The notes under the pieces are model-generated. The model was not told the DNA's origin, made no database searches, and saw only the letters and a program-made list of their open reading frames with translations. Shown one piece after another: positions 24,511-34,770 of a DNA stretch of 64,000 bases. The DNA is from an uncultured Verrucomicrobiota bacterium (GTDB lineage Bacteria > Verrucomicrobiota > Verrucomicrobiia > Opitutales > Intestinicryptomonadaceae). A program made the position numbers and the translations under genes. The stretch lies in contig CASFDK010000041.1 in the NCBI GenBank assembly GCA_949293415.1, positions 1 through 64,000 of the forward strand, given 5' to 3'. The stretch's first letter is position 1; every line of letters starts with the position of its first letter.

Positions 24511-25407
24511 ATGAAAAATCAATATTTGAAATCGATTCTTGCGGGAGTCGTTGCGGCGTTTGTCTGCACTTCCGTCAACGCGCAAACGGTAGACATCTGG
24601 GGCGAAGGACAAATGCAGGGGCGTGCCGCACAGTCCGACGCGCTCAATGAGCGCAATATGTTTTGCGCCGTCAAGACCCCTACCCTCGAACTTTTTTTGG
24701 CGAAAACAGACAAGCCCACGGGAATGGTCGTCATAGCCCCCGGGGGCGGATATCAAATTCTGGCGTATCCGCACGAGGGTGTACAAATCGCGCAGTGGCT
24801 CAACAGCTGCGGAATCTCGGCGGCGGTGCTCAAATACCGCGTGCCAAACTTCCCGCAGGAAGCTCTGGCGGACATCCAACGCGCAATCAGACTCGCCCGC
24901 GCCAACGCGCAAAAATGGAACGTAAAGCCCGACAAAATCGCGGTTCTGGGCTTCTCGGCGGGTGCGAACCTCTGCGCGAGGGCTTCGACAAACTACACAA
25001 AGAACGCCTACACTCCCCTCGACGAAACCGACAAACTTTCCGCGCGTCCCGACGCAACCTTCCTCATCTATCCCGCCTACTGCGACCAAATGGGCAATGA
25101 GAGACGCTGGAACAAAGGCAATTTCACGCCGCAAGCCGACGACGCAACACTCTACAAACTCGCGGAAAACCTCGACGTAAACAAAGACACGCCGCCCGTT
25201 TTCATTACGCAGTCGCTCGACGACAAAAACTATATCAACGCGGGTATCGCCTATTTCCTCGCGGCAAAGCGCGCGGGTGTCGGCGCGAACCTGCACGTCT
25301 TCGAAAAAGGCGGGCATGGCTACGGTCTGGCGAAAGGCAAAGACTGGGGCAAGTGGACAACCCTCGCGGAGGACTGGCTGAAGGCGAAAGGCTTTAAGGG
25401 AGAATAA
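24511..25407 (+). CDS. Secreted alpha/beta-hydrolase (acetyl-xylan-esterase-like), copy 1
   Basis: 298 aa with a signal peptide (KSILAGVVAAFVCTSVNA). The oxyanion stretch VIAPGGGYQILAYPHEG and the nucleophile elbow GFSAG (about 146-150) match the BD-FAE/AXE-type esterases. The Asp (TQSLDDKNY) and His (FEKGGHGYGL) of the triad are in order near the C-terminus. Such enzymes remove acetyl or feruloyl groups from plant glycans; the actual substrate is unproven. The next gene is a paralog 5 bases downstream. Confidence 0.85.
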   Translation: MKNQYLKSILAGVVAAFVCTSVNAQTVDIWGEGQMQGRAAQSDALNERNMFCAVKTPTLELFLAKTDKPTGMVVIAPGGGYQILAYPHEGVQIAQWLNSCGISAAVLKYRVPNFPQEALADIQRAIRLARANAQKWNVKPDKIAVLGFSAGANLCARASTNYTKNAYTPLDETDKLSARPDATFLIYPAYCDQMGNERRWNKGNFTPQADDATLYKLAENLDVNKDTPPVFITQSLDDKNYINAGIAYFLAAKRAGVGANLHVFEKGGHGYGLAKGKDWGKWTTLAEDWLKAKGFKGE

Positions 25408-25412
25408 ATTTC

Positions 25413-26288
25413 ATGAAAAAACATCTGAAAACATTGTTTTTTGGTGCGTGCATTTTGTCGGTCTCGGCGGCGTCCGCAGCCCCGCAAAAGACTGTCGAAA
25501 TCTGGAGCGGCGTGGAGATGGCGGGCAAAACCACCGAATACCGCGGCAAGAACAAGACGACCGACGCAATCATATATTCGGTAAAAACCCCCGTGCTCGA
25601 CCTCTATCTGCTCGAATCGGACAAGCCGAAGGGCTTTGTGATCGTGTGCCCCGGGGGCGCGTACGGCTGCCTCTGCGTGGGCTACGAGGGCGAAAGAATC
25701 GCCAAAAAGCTCAACGAAATGGGATTCTCCGCCGCCGTTTTAAAATACCGCGTGCCGGACAATTTCGACGGCGCGCTGATGGACGCGCAACGCGCAATCA
25801 GACTCGCCCGCGCCAACGCAAAGCAATGGAATATCAAGCCCGACAAAATCGCGATAATGGGCTTCTCGGCGGGCGCGAGCCTCTCGGCGAGGGCTTCTAC
25901 AAACTTCGGCAAAAAGCTCTACGAACCGCTCGACGACATCGACAAACTCTCGGCGCGTCCCGATCTGACGTGTCTGATGTATCCCGCCTACTGCTCGCAG
26001 CCCGAGAAGGACAGACGCCTCAACAAAGGCGGCGCGAAAGACGGCGACTCCTACGACGTACGCTATAAAATAGCCGAATGGAACGTTGTGGACAAAGACA
26101 CGCCACCGGCGTTCATCACGCAAACGCAGTTCGACCCGTACGTCGATGCGTCAATCGCCTACTATCTCGCGCTGAAAGAGGCGAAAGTTCCCGCCCAAAT
26201 GCATATGATGCCCAAAGGTCAACACGGCTATCAGGATAAAAAAGTATTCGAAATGTACGCCGACTGGCTGAAGTCGAACGGCTTCTGA
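25413..26288 (+). CDS. Secreted alpha/beta-hydrolase (acetyl-xylan-esterase-like), copy 2
   Basis: 291 aa, a clear tandem paralog of the preceding gene. It shares VEIWSGVEMAGKTTEYRGKN-type opening, VCPGGAYGCLCVGYEGERI, the elbow GFSAGASLSARAST (about 149), and the triad Asp/His region (QTQFDPYVDASIAYYL; MPKGQHGYQ). It has its own signal peptide. The copies differ most in the first 60 mature residues, so their substrates may differ. It ends about 60 bases before the MBL-fold gene. Confidence 0.85.
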   Translation: MKKHLKTLFFGACILSVSAASAAPQKTVEIWSGVEMAGKTTEYRGKNKTTDAIIYSVKTPVLDLYLLESDKPKGFVIVCPGGAYGCLCVGYEGERIAKKLNEMGFSAAVLKYRVPDNFDGALMDAQRAIRLARANAKQWNIKPDKIAIMGFSAGASLSARASTNFGKKLYEPLDDIDKLSARPDLTCLMYPAYCSQPEKDRRLNKGGAKDGDSYDVRYKIAEWNVVDKDTPPAFITQTQFDPYVDASIAYYLALKEAKVPAQMHMMPKGQHGYQDKKVFEMYADWLKSNGF

Positions 26289-26350
26289 CATCAGACGCAA
26301 TCAAGCCGAGTTTTGAACGCAACAAGACTCGGCAATCCGCAACTCTTGAT

Positions 26351-26992
26351 ATGAAAATCAATACCTACGAACTCGGGCAGCTAGGTACAAACTGCTACCT
26401 GCTCTACCCCGATAACACGAATCTGGCAATCGTCGTCGACGCGCCGCTCGAAGCCGCCGAGGAAATTCCCGCGCGACTCAAAGCCGACGGCAAAAAGCTC
26501 GCCGCCATCCTCCTTACCCACGGCCACTGGGACCACCTGTGGGACGCGGGCGAACTGCAAAAAATAACGGGCGCAAAACTCTACGCTGGCGCGAAAGGCA
26601 GGGAGCTTGTCGAAAGCCCCGAATTCCAGCGTCAAAATCTCTACGCCGAATCGGATTTTGGGGCGACGAAAATCGACGTTCCCGTTCGGGACGGCGACAC
26701 GCTCGACATCGCGGGGCTTAAAATAAAATGCTTCGAAGCCGAAGGGCACTGCCCCGGAAGCATTGTGTATTTTGTCGACGACGGCAATCTGAAATACCTC
26801 TTCGCGGGCGACGTAATTTTCGCGGGAAGCGTCGGACGTTCCGACCTCTGGGGCGGAAGCTACGCCGAACTCGAACGTTCCATCCGCGAAAAAATCTACA
26901 CCCTGCCCGAAGAGACCGCGATTTTCTGCGGACACGGCGAACCCACCACTGTCGAAATCGAAAAGCGTTCCAACCCCTACGTACGCGCCTAA
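26351..26992 (+). CDS. MBL-fold metallo-hydrolase (glyoxalase II-like)
   Basis: 213 aa. The metal site THGHWDH (HxHxDH, about residues 55-61) and later His/Asp ligands (CFEAEGHCPGS; LFAGDVIF; CGHGEPT) define a glyoxalase-II-type metallo-beta-lactamase fold. Start MKINTYELGQLGTNCYLL is typical for this subgroup. It probably hydrolyses a small thioester; the substrate is not set by sequence. It lies 3 bases before ribD. Confidence 0.9.
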   Translation: MKINTYELGQLGTNCYLLYPDNTNLAIVVDAPLEAAEEIPARLKADGKKLAAILLTHGHWDHLWDAGELQKITGAKLYAGAKGRELVESPEFQRQNLYAESDFGATKIDVPVRDGDTLDIAGLKIKCFEAEGHCPGSIVYFVDDGNLKYLFAGDVIFAGSVGRSDLWGGSYAELERSIREKIYTLPEETAIFCGHGEPTTVEIEKRSNPYVRA

Positions 26993-26995
26993 ACG

Positions 26996-28111
26996 ATGTC
27001 GAAAACCGCGGACGAATTCTATATGCGCCGCGCACTCGGACTTGCCGAACGCGCTTGGGGCGATACGTCGCCCAACCCGATGGTCGGTGCGGTGCTCGTA
27101 AAGAACGGCGAAATTATCGGCGAGGGCTGGCACAAGCGCGACGGTTTCCCGCACGCGGAAATAGAATGCCTGCGCTCCGCGAAAGCCTCCCCCGAAGGCG
27201 CGACGATTTACGTAACACTCGAGCCGTGTTCCACGCGCGGCAGGACGGGTGCGTGTACCGAAGCCCTGCTGAAGGCGGGCGTTGCGTGCGTTAAAATCGG
27301 CGCGCTCGACCCCAATCCGGTGCACGCGGGGCGTGCGGTCGGAATTTTCCGCTCGGCAAACGTCGCCTGCGAATACGGAATATTGGAGCGCGAATGCGCC
27401 GAACTTAATTTCATATTCAACTTTGCAATCGCAAACAAAAAGCCGCTTGTCGCGCTCAAATGCGCCGTCTCCGCCGACGGGAAAATTGCGGCAAAGCGCG
27501 GCGCGCATACGGACATCACGGAAAGCGCGGCGCGCGCCGACATGATGAAATGGCGCAGGCTCTTTTCGTCGATAGCCGTGGGACGCGGCACGCTCGAAGC
27601 CGACAATCCGTCGCTTACCGCGCGGGGACTGCCCGACGGAGACCACTGCGCCGAACGCCTTGTTTTCGACGCCTCGCTGAACATGGCGCGGCTCGAAGCC
27701 CCCCAAAAATTCAATGTATTCTCCGACCCGTTCGCGGGGAAAACACGCGTCGTCTGCGACATCGCCGCGCCGAAAAATGCCGAAGACAAATTAAATTCGC
27801 TCGGAATTGCGACGATGAGAATCGGTGAACGGATCTCGAACGCCGCGGCGTTCTGGGACGAGCTGAAGAAACGCCTGTACGCCGAGCGCATAACGTCGCT
27901 CTATGTGGAGGGCGGCGCGCTTTTGTGGGACAGCCTTTGCGCGGCGCGCGCGGCGGATTTCGCCTTCGAATACCGCTCGCCGAAAATACTCGGCGCGGAC
28001 GCGCTCGACGCATTCCCGCACGGCCGCCCGTTCGACATCGACGGACGCAAAACAACGCTTGCGCCCGACACACTCGCATTCGGAAAAATCGTATGGAAGC
28101 CGACAAAGTAA
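26996..28111 (+). CDS. ribD: Riboflavin biosynthesis protein RibD (deaminase-reductase)
   Basis: 371 aa. RibD deaminates and then reduces the pyrimidine intermediate of riboflavin synthesis. The N-terminal cytidine-deaminase-type domain carries the zinc motif PHAEIE (about 51-56) with PCSTRGRTGAC. The C-terminal reductase domain starts near residue 155 (KPLVALKCAVSADGKIA) and includes VGRGTLEADNPSLTARG and LYVEGGALLWDS. No other rib gene lies nearby. It overlaps the methyltransferase gene by 19 bases. Confidence 0.93.
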   Translation: MSKTADEFYMRRALGLAERAWGDTSPNPMVGAVLVKNGEIIGEGWHKRDGFPHAEIECLRSAKASPEGATIYVTLEPCSTRGRTGACTEALLKAGVACVKIGALDPNPVHAGRAVGIFRSANVACEYGILERECAELNFIFNFAIANKKPLVALKCAVSADGKIAAKRGAHTDITESAARADMMKWRRLFSSIAVGRGTLEADNPSLTARGLPDGDHCAERLVFDASLNMARLEAPQKFNVFSDPFAGKTRVVCDIAAPKNAEDKLNSLGIATMRIGERISNAAAFWDELKKRLYAERITSLYVEGGALLWDSLCAARAADFAFEYRSPKILGADALDAFPHGRPFDIDGRKTTLAPDTLAFGKIVWKPTK

Positions 28112-28836
28112 AATCGTATTTCGAAACGGCGGAAGTCGTAGCCGACTACGCGCGCGCGGTCGACGAAGTGGGCTTGTGGGAATCCGAAAAGGCGGTGGTT
28201 CTGCCGCTTGTCGAAAAGTCGGCGAAGATTCTCGAACTCGGCTGCGGCGCGGGCAGAATCGGCATAAACCTTGCGCGGCTCGGCTACGAAAACGTGCTTT
28301 CGACGGACTTCTCCGAAAATATGGTGAAAGTCGCAAACGCGATAATCGGGCGCGACGGGCTGGACATGTCGGCGCGGGTTTGCGACGCAACCGCAATCGA
28401 CCTGCCCTCCGATTCGTTCGATGCGGTAATTTTCGGTTTCAACGGGCTGATGCAAATTCCCAAAGCCGAAAACAGATTCCGTGCGATTGGGGAAATTTTC
28501 CGCGTTCTCAAGCGCGGCGGAAAGTTCGTCTTCACCACCCACGACCGCCACACGCCGCGCAACCGCAACTACTGGCTGAGAGAGGAAAGGCAGTGGCTGC
28601 ACGGCGTTCAGGATCCTCGTCTCGACGACTTCGGAGACATTTACTACAAGGGGGAACACGGGAACATTTTCATTCATTCGCCGTCGAAAGAAGAAGTGTT
28701 CGAAAGTCTGCGCGATGCGGGTTTTGTCAGCATATCCGACAGACTCCGCTCGGAAATCGCCGCCGAACCGCCCGCCGTTTTGGACTTCTCCGACGACTGC
28801 ATTTTCTGGACAGCCGAAAAACCTCCCGCAAAATAA
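28093..28836 (+). CDS. Class I SAM-dependent methyltransferase
   Basis: 247 aa from the ATG inside the ribD 3' end. The SAM-binding motif ILELGCGAGRIGINLA starts at about residue 46, followed by LSTDFSENMVKVAN (motif post-I Asp) and ATAIDLPSDSFDAVIFGFNG. The substrate cannot be told from sequence. Its overlap with ribD and 15-base gap to the M16 gene place it in the long plus-strand run. Confidence 0.85.
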   Translation: MEADKVKSYFETAEVVADYARAVDEVGLWESEKAVVLPLVEKSAKILELGCGAGRIGINLARLGYENVLSTDFSENMVKVANAIIGRDGLDMSARVCDATAIDLPSDSFDAVIFGFNGLMQIPKAENRFRAIGEIFRVLKRGGKFVFTTHDRHTPRNRNYWLREERQWLHGVQDPRLDDFGDIYYKGEHGNIFIHSPSKEEVFESLRDAGFVSISDRLRSEIAAEPPAVLDFSDDCIFWTAEKPPAK

Positions 28837-28851
28837 TCAGCAATAAGAATT

Positions 28852-31677
28852 ATGAAATTCAAACTGTTTGCAATTTTTACAATGACATTATCGACACTCC
28901 TCTTTGCAAAGCCCGCGCTCGAACGGGACAAAAACCTCGAAGTCGAAACACTGCCCAACGGAATGACCGTTGCGGTCTTCAAAAACTCCGAACCGCCGAA
29001 CAGGGTTTCGATGCGCCTGCTCGTAAAGCGCGGCTCGATTTTCGAGAACGAAAACGAACGCGGACTCGCACACTTCATCGAACATATGGCGTTCAACGGA
29101 ACGAAGCACTTTCCGTCGGGCGATATGGTCGAATACTTCCAGCGTCTCGGAATGGCGTTCGGCGCGGACTCGAACGCGCACACGGGATTCTCGGAAACGG
29201 TCTACAAAATCGATATGCCCGAAGTTTCGCCGAAGCTCGTCGGCGACGGAATGATGCTGCTGCGCGACTACTGCGACTCGATAATCTTCGACCCCGACGC
29301 AATCGAAAGGGAACGCGGCGTAATCCTCGCCGAAAAGGACTCGCGCGACAATCAGGAATACCGCAAGGCGGTGCGCGAAATCGCGCACACGTTCAAGGGG
29401 TCGCGCTTTGCCGACAGAATGCCGATAGGCCTTGAGGGCGTAATCAAAAAAGCCAAGCCAGAAGACTTCAAAACTTTCTACGACGCAAACTACCGCCCCG
29501 AAAACACCGTGCTCGTGGTGGTAGGCGACATCGACCCCAAGCGGATTCTCGCCGACGCGAAGAAATATTTCGGCGGCTTTTCGGCAGCCGGCAAAGTGCC
29601 CGCCCGCAAAGCCGAATACGGCAAACTCGAAACATCGTCGACGGCGTTCGACTTCGGGAAAACCCCGTGCGACTTCGACGCGCTCTACGATTCCACACCC
29701 AACTCGCCGCGCTCGTACGCGTCGGTGGCAGTCGCCAAAGAACCCGAATCGATGGCGGATTCGCTGGAACGCCGAATAGCCGAGATCAGAAAGCGCACGC
29801 TCGCGCAGGCGCTAAACGCGCGTTTTCTGAAGATAGCCGACAAGCCCGAATCGAAGATTTCGCAGGGGTCGGCGAGCTACTTCAATTTCGACAAATTCTG
29901 CGACACGTTCATAGTCAGCGCGGAAGCCCCCGTAGGCGGCGGATTCGACGCGCTCGAAGAGGTCTTCCGCCAGATTTTCGGCGCGAAAAGCCTGCAGGAT
30001 TCGGAAATAGAAAACGCAAAGCGCAAGATTTTCGAACTGCTCGAAAGCGAAATCAAAGCCGCGCCGACCCGCCAAAACAGACAGCTTTCCAACGACATCG
30101 TATCGGCGTTCTCCGACGAAGTCGTTTTTACGTCGCCCGAAAGGGACTTGGAAATCGCCAAGTACGCACTCGACGGTTTCGACGCGAAAAAGGCGGCAAA
30201 GCTGTTTGCGGAGATTTTCGACAAATCGAAAATGCGCATTTTCGTTTCGGACTCGAAGCCCGAAATTCCGCAGGCGGAACTCGACAAAGCAGTGCGTTCG
30301 GCCGAGGCGGTCGCTCTGAAAACGCAGCACCCCGCGGACGAGTTCGCGGCGGTCTCGCTCGTGTTCTCCAAATTCGGCGCGGCGGGAAAAATCGCCGAAC
30401 GCAGGGAGATTGACGGGCTCGGCATAACGCAGATAAAATTCGAAAACGGCGTTGCCCTGAACCTCAAGAAAACCGACTTCGCAAAGGACGAAGTGCTGAT
30501 GAAAATAGCCTTCGGCAACGGCATTCTCGACATTCCCGCCGACAAGCCCGAATACTTCGCCGCAACATACGCGCTCGTCGCGGGCGGAACGAAATTCCAG
30601 ACAGTCGGCGAAATCAACGCGGCAAAATTCCCGCTCAAAATGGGAATGGGAATTTCGACGGACGGCAACGCTTTCTCGCTCTCGGCAAAATCTTCGGCGA
30701 AAGACTTTTCGCAGGCGGTGAAACTGGCGGCGACGGTCTTCGCCGACGCGGGTTTCAGGAACGACGGAAGGGAGTCGCTGCTCAAGTACGCCGAGGCGTT
30801 CTACCTCGACTACAATACAGATCCGATGTCGAAACTGCGTTTCCTCCCGACCGCAATGCTCGACTCGCATGCCTCGAAAATTCCGGGGAAACTCGCCGAC
30901 TTCAAAAAAATCACGATGGACGAAATCGGCGGATGGCTGAAACCGATTCTGGCGAAATCGTACGCGGAAATTTCAGTCGTCGGCGACATCGACGTGGAAA
31001 AGACAATCGCGCTCGTCGCCGAAACGTTCGGGGCAATGCCGAAACGCGAACCGTCGAAAGCCAAGCCATACGCGAAAATCCCGCTAATTTCGCCCGACAA
31101 GCCCGTCGGGATGACCTACGAAACCACCGACGAACCGCGCTCGATTGCCGTCAAAATGTGGCGCAGCACGGGCAGGCGCGAAATCGAAAAGATGCGCATC
31201 GACAACGTGCTCGGCGCGGTGCTCGACGACGTGCTCAGAAAGGACGTGCGCGAGGCGCAGGGCAAAGTCTACAGCCCATACGCCTACAACAATTCGAGCA
31301 CGTGGCTCGACAACACCGGCTTTATGACCGCAATTACGTACGTAGTGCCGAAATACAATTCGGAGCTGCTCGAGACCCTCGAACAGTGCGGAAAAAAGAC
31401 CGCCGAAAACATCACGCAGGACGAATTCGAGCGCGCTAAAATTCCGCTAATAAAGGGCATTGAGGCAAACAAACGGTGCAACCAGTACTGGCTGGAGGCG
31501 GTGCTGAACCTCTCGCAGTGCAAACCCGTGAACATCGAACTGGCGAAGACGATAGACTCGGGCTACGCAAACGTAAGCCTCGAACAGGTGCGCCAAAGGG
31601 CGCGCGAAATTTTCGCACAGAAGCCCTACACGGCAAGCGTTATGCCCGTCGAAATCAAAAAAGAGTTGAAAAAATAG
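28852..31677 (+). CDS. M16-family zinc metallopeptidase (secreted, double-length)
   Basis: 941 aa with a signal peptide ([19 protein letters not shown]). The inverted zinc motif HxxEH appears as HFIEH (residues about 74-78), and the downstream Glu lies in the next helix region ([20 protein letters not shown]). It has four M16 domains, with the two C-terminal ones (from about 520) lacking a metal site. Related enzymes degrade short peptides in the periplasm. It precedes pyrH by 29 bases. Confidence 0.92.
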   Translation: MKFKLFAIFTMTLSTLLFAKPALERDKNLEVETLPNGMTVAVFKNSEPPNRVSMRLLVKRGSIFENENERGLAHFIEHMAFNGTKHFPSGDMVEYFQRLGMAFGADSNAHTGFSETVYKIDMPEVSPKLVGDGMMLLRDYCDSIIFDPDAIERERGVILAEKDSRDNQEYRKAVREIAHTFKGSRFADRMPIGLEGVIKKAKPEDFKTFYDANYRPENTVLVVVGDIDPKRILADAKKYFGGFSAAGKVPARKAEYGKLETSSTAFDFGKTPCDFDALYDSTPNSPRSYASVAVAKEPESMADSLERRIAEIRKRTLAQALNARFLKIADKPESKISQGSASYFNFDKFCDTFIVSAEAPVGGGFDALEEVFRQIFGAKSLQDSEIENAKRKIFELLESEIKAAPTRQNRQLSNDIVSAFSDEVVFTSPERDLEIAKYALDGFDAKKAAKLFAEIFDKSKMRIFVSDSKPEIPQAELDKAVRSAEAVALKTQHPADEFAAVSLVFSKFGAAGKIAERREIDGLGITQIKFENGVALNLKKTDFAKDEVLMKIAFGNGILDIPADKPEYFAATYALVAGGTKFQTVGEINAAKFPLKMGMGISTDGNAFSLSAKSSAKDFSQAVKLAATVFADAGFRNDGRESLLKYAEAFYLDYNTDPMSKLRFLPTAMLDSHASKIPGKLADFKKITMDEIGGWLKPILAKSYAEISVVGDIDVEKTIALVAETFGAMPKREPSKAKPYAKIPLISPDKPVGMTYETTDEPRSIAVKMWRSTGRREIEKMRIDNVLGAVLDDVLRKDVREAQGKVYSPYAYNNSSTWLDNTGFMTAITYVVPKYNSELLETLEQCGKKTAENITQDEFERAKIPLIKGIEANKRCNQYWLEAVLNLSQCKPVNIELAKTIDSGYANVSLEQVRQRAREIFAQKPYTASVMPVEIKKELKK

Positions 31678-31706
31678 CCGATTGTAAGCATATTCACGGT
31701 TTCAGA

Positions 31707-32420
31707 ATGAATCCCAAATACAAAAGAATAGTACTCAAACTCAGCGGAGAAGCCCTCAAGGATACGGCAAAGGGCGACGCGCTCGACCCCGTAATACTCA
31801 AAAACCTCGCCCTCGAACTCAAGGAACTCTACAATATGGGCGTGCAAATATGCCTCGTTGTGGGCGGCGGAAACATCTTCCGCGGGCTGAGCGGCTCGAA
31901 GTCGGGCGTGGACAGAACCACGGGCGACTACATGGGCATGCTCGCAACGGTCATCAACGGTCTCGCCCTGATGAACGCGCTCGAGCGCGAGGGCGTGCCC
32001 GTGCGCGTACAGACGGCAATCCCGATGGAGAAGGTCGCGGAACCCTTCATTCTAAGGCGCGCGGTAAGACACCTCGAAAAGAACAGAATCGTCATTTTCG
32101 TTGCGGGAACGGGCAACCCCTACTTCTCGACCGACACAACCGCCGCCCTCCGCGCAAGCGAAATCAACGCCGACTGCATTCTGAAGGCGACAAAGGTGGA
32201 CGGTATCTACGACAAAGACCCCAGCAAATTCCCCGATGCGGTGAAGTACGACAACATCCAGTACCTCGAGGCGATAGAAAAACGACTCGCCGTTATGGAC
32301 TCGACCGCGTTTTCGCTCTGTATGGACAACAAAATTCCGATTATCGTCTTCAATATGAACGAGGGCGGAAACATCAAGAAGGCGGTCGAGGGGCAACAAA
32401 TCGGCACTCTCGTAATGTAG
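31707..32420 (+). CDS. pyrH: UMP kinase PyrH
   Basis: 237 aa from the ATG at 31707. PyrH phosphorylates UMP to UDP. It starts [20 protein letters not shown] and includes the nucleotide loop [12 protein letters not shown], the acceptor region [18 protein letters not shown], and [13 protein letters not shown]. It begins the widespread pyrH-frr pair; frr follows after 35 bases. Confidence 0.96.
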   Translation: MNPKYKRIVLKLSGEALKDTAKGDALDPVILKNLALELKELYNMGVQICLVVGGGNIFRGLSGSKSGVDRTTGDYMGMLATVINGLALMNALEREGVPVRVQTAIPMEKVAEPFILRRAVRHLEKNRIVIFVAGTGNPYFSTDTTAALRASEINADCILKATKVDGIYDKDPSKFPDAVKYDNIQYLEAIEKRLAVMDSTAFSLCMDNKIPIIVFNMNEGGNIKKAVEGQQIGTLVM

Positions 32421-32455
32421 TAATTTCAACCAATAAGCAATAGAATACAACCAAT

Positions 32456-33016
32456 ATGGATATATCGGCAGAACTTAAGAAAACGTCCGACGCAATGACA
32501 AAGGCGGTCGAACACGTCTCCCACGAATTCGAAACAGTCCACACGGGCAAGGCAAACCCCGGAATGGTCGAAAACGTAATGGTGGAAGCCTACGGCACAA
32601 GCTCGCGCCTGCGAGACATCGCGGCGATTACCACGCCCGACAGCTCCACAATCCGCGTGCAACCGTGGGACAAGAGCATACTCAAGGATGTGGAAAAGGC
32701 GATTTTAGCGGCAAACATCGGCTTCACGCCCGCGGTTATGGGCGACGCAGTGCGCTGCCCCATTCCCGCGCTCTCGGGCGAACGCCGTACGGAGCTTGCG
32801 AAAATCTGCCACGAAATGGCGGAACTCGGCAGGATAAGAATCCGCACAATCCGCAGGGAAACGCTCGACGCGGCAAAGAAAATGAAATCGGCTGGCGCGG
32901 CCACGGAAGACGATTTGAAGAAATTCGAAAAGGAAGTCCAGAACCTCACCGACAAATTCATCGCCCAGATAAACAAAAATCTCGAGGCGAAGGAAGCCGA
33001 CCTCAAACAAATCTAA
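32456..33016 (+). CDS. frr: Ribosome recycling factor
   Basis: 186 aa. It splits post-termination ribosomes with EF-G. The family pattern is present throughout: EFETVHTGKANPGMVENVMV near residue 25, PWDKSILKDVEKAI near 72, and the C-terminal helices with RIRIRTIRRETLDAAKKMKS. It sits 22 bases before proB. Confidence 0.96.
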   Translation: MDISAELKKTSDAMTKAVEHVSHEFETVHTGKANPGMVENVMVEAYGTSSRLRDIAAITTPDSSTIRVQPWDKSILKDVEKAILAANIGFTPAVMGDAVRCPIPALSGERRTELAKICHEMAELGRIRIRTIRRETLDAAKKMKSAGAATEDDLKKFEKEVQNLTDKFIAQINKNLEAKEADLKQI

Positions 33017-33038
33017 CACCGATACATTTCGGAAAAAT

Positions 33039-34130
33039 ATGTCCGCCGACAACGCAAAGCGCGTGGTCGTGAAACTCGGCACGGGGGTGCTAACCTCGGG
33101 GGTCGGGCAGCTCGACACGCAAAAAATGAAGTCAATCTGCGCCCAGATTGCCGATGCAAAAAAACGCGGTCTTGAAATCGTCCTCGTAAGTTCGGGGGCG
33201 GTCGGACTGGGAATGGGCAAGCTCGGGCTGAAATCGCGCCCGAAGCAGATTGTCGCCGTTCAGGAATGCGCCGCCGTCGGACAGGGAATACTCATCCAGA
33301 CGTGGGCGGAACTCTTCGCCCCGTTCGGAATAACAATCGCCCAAATCCTCATCACGCGCGACGACGTGGACGTTCTCGAACGCCACAAGTCTATGCGCGG
33401 ATTGATAGACAAACTCCTCGCCGACGGAATCGTGCCGATTATCAACGAGAACGACTGCGTAACCGCAGCGGGGCTTTTCATTAGATTCGGCGACAACGAC
33501 GTTCTCGGCGCGCTAACCGCAACGCTCGCGAAGGCGGGCAAGCTTATGATTCTCTCGACCGCCCCCGGTCTTATCGATATGAACGGAACGGGCGAAATCG
33601 TGCCTGTAGTCGAAAAAATCACGCCAAAAATCCGCGCAATGGCAAGCGGCACTACAAGCACCACGGCGGTCGGCGGAATGATTACGAAAATCAGGGCGGC
33701 GGAAATCGCCACAAGTTCGGGTTGCGACGTATACATCGCAAGCGGAAGCGAGGAGAATATCGTCGCGAAAATCCTCGACGGGAAACAGGTCGGCACGCTC
33801 TTTAAAGCCAGCCGACAGACGGTGAGCTCGCGCAAGAGATGGCTGGCTCACTTCGGTCGGACGACCGCAAAAATCTTCGTCGACGCGGGCGCGGCAAAGG
33901 CACTGCAAAACAGGGGAAGTTCGCTCCTGCCTGCGGGCGTAAAAAGCGTATCGGGAAAGTTCAGGCGCGGCGACCTCGTTGAAATCGTAGACGTTTCGGA
34001 CAACGAAATAGTCGCGCGCGGCCTCGCAGAAGTCGATGCCGACAAAATAGGCGAAATGCTCTCCAAATCGGGCGGCAAATGCGGACACAAAGACGTGGTC
34101 GTGCACCGCGACAATATGACATTGGTCTAA
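33039..34130 (+). CDS. proB: Glutamate 5-kinase ProB
   Basis: 363 aa. First enzyme of proline synthesis, phosphorylating glutamate. The amino-acid-kinase domain (about 1-255) includes VVVKLGTGVLTSGVGQ, LVSSGAVGLGMGKL, FGDNDVLGALTATLAKAG and GTTSTTAVGGMITKI. A C-terminal PUA domain (about 275-352, IFVDAGAAKALQNRGSSLLP) is present as in the full-length form. Its stop overlaps the start of the next gene (TAATG). proA is not in the window. Confidence 0.95.
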   Translation: MSADNAKRVVVKLGTGVLTSGVGQLDTQKMKSICAQIADAKKRGLEIVLVSSGAVGLGMGKLGLKSRPKQIVAVQECAAVGQGILIQTWAELFAPFGITIAQILITRDDVDVLERHKSMRGLIDKLLADGIVPIINENDCVTAAGLFIRFGDNDVLGALTATLAKAGKLMILSTAPGLIDMNGTGEIVPVVEKITPKIRAMASGTTSTTAVGGMITKIRAAEIATSSGCDVYIASGSEENIVAKILDGKQVGTLFKASRQTVSSRKRWLAHFGRTTAKIFVDAGAAKALQNRGSSLLPAGVKSVSGKFRRGDLVEIVDVSDNEIVARGLAEVDADKIGEMLSKSGGKCGHKDVVVHRDNMTLV

Positions 34131-34711
34131 TGGAAAAAAATATCAAACTTTCGCGCGACTGCTACGCAATGCTCATTCCGTCGGGGGTCAAAGTGCTCCT
34201 GCTGCAGGGTTGCATTGTGGACATCACGCACAAACTCGCGGGGTGCTATACGGTTCGCGGCGTTTTCGGGATGGCGCGCATAGAGGGCGCGGACGCCGAT
34301 GCGCTCGGGCTCGACTCCCCGTCCGACAAACAAAACCGGTGCCGAACCGCGGAACAGCTCGGCGGAGAAAACAAGCTGCCGAAAACGCCCGAAAATTCGG
34401 TCGAGGAAGCCGACGTTTGGGCGGTGGCGAAAACCGTCTTCGACCCCGAAATTCCCGTAAACATCGTAGACTTGGGGCTTGTGTACAGGCTGGAGCTTTT
34501 CGACGACGGAAATGGGAAAAAGCGCGTCGAAGCCGATATGACACTCACCGCTCCGGGATGCTCGATGGGTCCGACAATCGCCGAAGACCTGCGGATGCGC
34601 ATAGAAGCCCTGCCGTCGGTCTCGGAGGCAAAGGTAAACATCGTCTGGGATCCGCCGTGGAACAAGGATATGATGAGCGAAGAGGCCCGTATGATTTTAG
34701 GCTTGGCATAA
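34130..34711 (+). CDS. sufT: Fe-S assembly protein SufT (MIP18 family)
   Basis: 193 aa. The C-terminal domain from about residue 85 (EADVWAVAKTVFDPEIPVNI, VDLGLVYRLEL, APGCSMGPTIAEDLRMRI, WDPPWNKDMMSEEAR) is the MIP18/DUF59 fold, with the conserved Cys in PGCSMG. The preceding part (IPSGVKVLLLQGCIVDITHK) matches the SufT-type N-terminus. SufT helps load Fe-S clusters into target proteins. The other suf genes are absent here. Confidence 0.9.
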   Translation: MEKNIKLSRDCYAMLIPSGVKVLLLQGCIVDITHKLAGCYTVRGVFGMARIEGADADALGLDSPSDKQNRCRTAEQLGGENKLPKTPENSVEEADVWAVAKTVFDPEIPVNIVDLGLVYRLELFDDGNGKKRVEADMTLTAPGCSMGPTIAEDLRMRIEALPSVSEAKVNIVWDPPWNKDMMSEEARMILGLA

Positions 34712-34770
34712 CCGCCAAGCCCGCATAGTTTTTACACCAACGTTATAAATTAAAACCCGATTCGAAAAAA

